This document shows, one piece after another, positions 5,034 to 5,177 of a stretch of DNA of 5,177 bases; position 1 is the first letter of the stretch, and each line of letters opens with the position of its first letter. The translations under genes and the position numbers were made by a program. Origin of the DNA: an uncultured bacterium (GTDB lineage: Bacteria; Patescibacteriota; Saccharimonadia; Saccharimonadales; Saccharimonadaceae); NCBI GenBank assembly GCA_938045655.1, contig CALIMO010000127.1:1-5177 (forward strand), in the 5' to 3' direction. A model generated the notes under the pieces. That model was not told where the DNA came from, searched no databases, and saw nothing but the letters and a program-made list of their open reading frames with translations.

Positions 5034-5177
5034 ATTTTTAGATCTGCTTGAAGCAATAAATAACTGGATAACTGAAACAAGAATAATCACTGAGCAGATA
5101 AACCAGAATTGACTAATGTTTGGCAAGTTAAATTCGAAAAATTCACGTAAGATTGGAGCGCTAAAAATTACACCAGT
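5028..5177 (-). CDS. C-terminal end of a membrane protein, probably a P-type cation-transporting ATPase
   Basis: The last 49 codons of a minus-strand gene are seen, ending at TAG (complement of 5028-5030); the start is beyond the right edge. The peptide begins TGVIFSAPILREFFEFNLP, continues into a hydrophobic helix (FWFICSVIILVSVIQLFIA, about residues 24-42) and ends with the basic tail SSRSKNK. A proline-containing membrane segment followed by PxLREFF-F-LP, a Trp and one last helix with a basic end is typical of the final transmembrane hairpin of P2-type cation ATPases. These pump Ca2+, Mg2+ or other ions using ATP. No catalytic motif (DKTGT) is inside the window, so this rests on the pattern of the last helices only; another polytopic membrane protein is possible. 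That it is a membrane protein C-terminus is secure. Confidence 0.6.
   Translation of the reverse strand, partial: TGVIFSAPILREFFEFNLPNISQFWFICSVIILVSVIQLFIASSRSKNK

Noticed and set aside
1..5177. Recoded TGA codons, as in Gracilibacteria/Absconditabacteria or mycoplasmas
   Set aside because: All genes read through without in-frame TGA, and Trp is encoded by TGG. Stops are TAA or TAG, so nothing points to an altered code.

Overview
The window is low in G+C and gene-dense, with short intergenic gaps and overlapping genes. It reads normally in the standard bacterial code: six stops are TAA and one is TAG, and no TGA is needed as a sense codon. The left edge holds the C-terminus of an LPXTG cell-wall-anchored protein, so the organism has a Gram-positive type envelope with sortase. 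That anchor, a short delta-prime-like clamp-loader protein with no P-loop or zinc cysteines, an S4/RluA pseudouridine synthase with an unexplained N-terminal extension, and the compact packing fit a Patescibacteria/CPR lineage such as Saccharibacteria (TM7). This placement is an inference at roughly 55% confidence. A low-G+C member of the Bacillota is the main alternative, and the TrpRS is of the type found there.

Layout: 1-245 (+) is the end of a surface protein, with a proline/glutamine-rich stalk containing an exact 48-bp tandem repeat, an LPNTG sorting signal, a membrane segment and a basic tail. A hairpin terminator follows. From 246 to 392 there is a non-coding gap with two extended -10 promoter candidates. 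From 393 to 4203 (+) runs a tightly packed four-gene operon: alpha/beta hydrolase, tryptophanyl-tRNA synthetase (trpS), RluA-family pseudouridine synthase and a delta-prime-like clamp-loader subunit. The genes overlap by 8 and 14 bp or are separated by only 2 bp. A new promoter sits at the end of this operon and drives a membrane-anchored TPR protein (4245-4913, +), which ends in a strong hairpin terminator. A convergent gene enters from the right edge (5177-5028, -) and is probably the C-terminus of a P-type cation-transporting ATPase. Its terminator stem contains its own stop codon.

The operon combines tRNA charging (trpS), rRNA or tRNA modification (RluA family) and replication (delta-prime-like), headed by a hydrolase of unknown substrate. 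This looks like housekeeping rather than a defence or mobile system. No tRNA, rRNA, CRISPR array, insertion sequence or phage gene was seen.

The most interesting signals are regulatory and compositional. Both genes that begin a transcription unit have an extended -10 box (TGnTATAcT/AaT) ending 7-8 nt before the ATG and no Shine-Dalgarno sequence, so they are probably translated from leaderless mRNAs. At least two internal operon genes have clear Shine-Dalgarno sequences. The palindrome TTCGAA occurs 19 times by hand count, in all three codon phases, against roughly two expected. A G+C-rich island of about 40 bp lies between the two convergent terminators.
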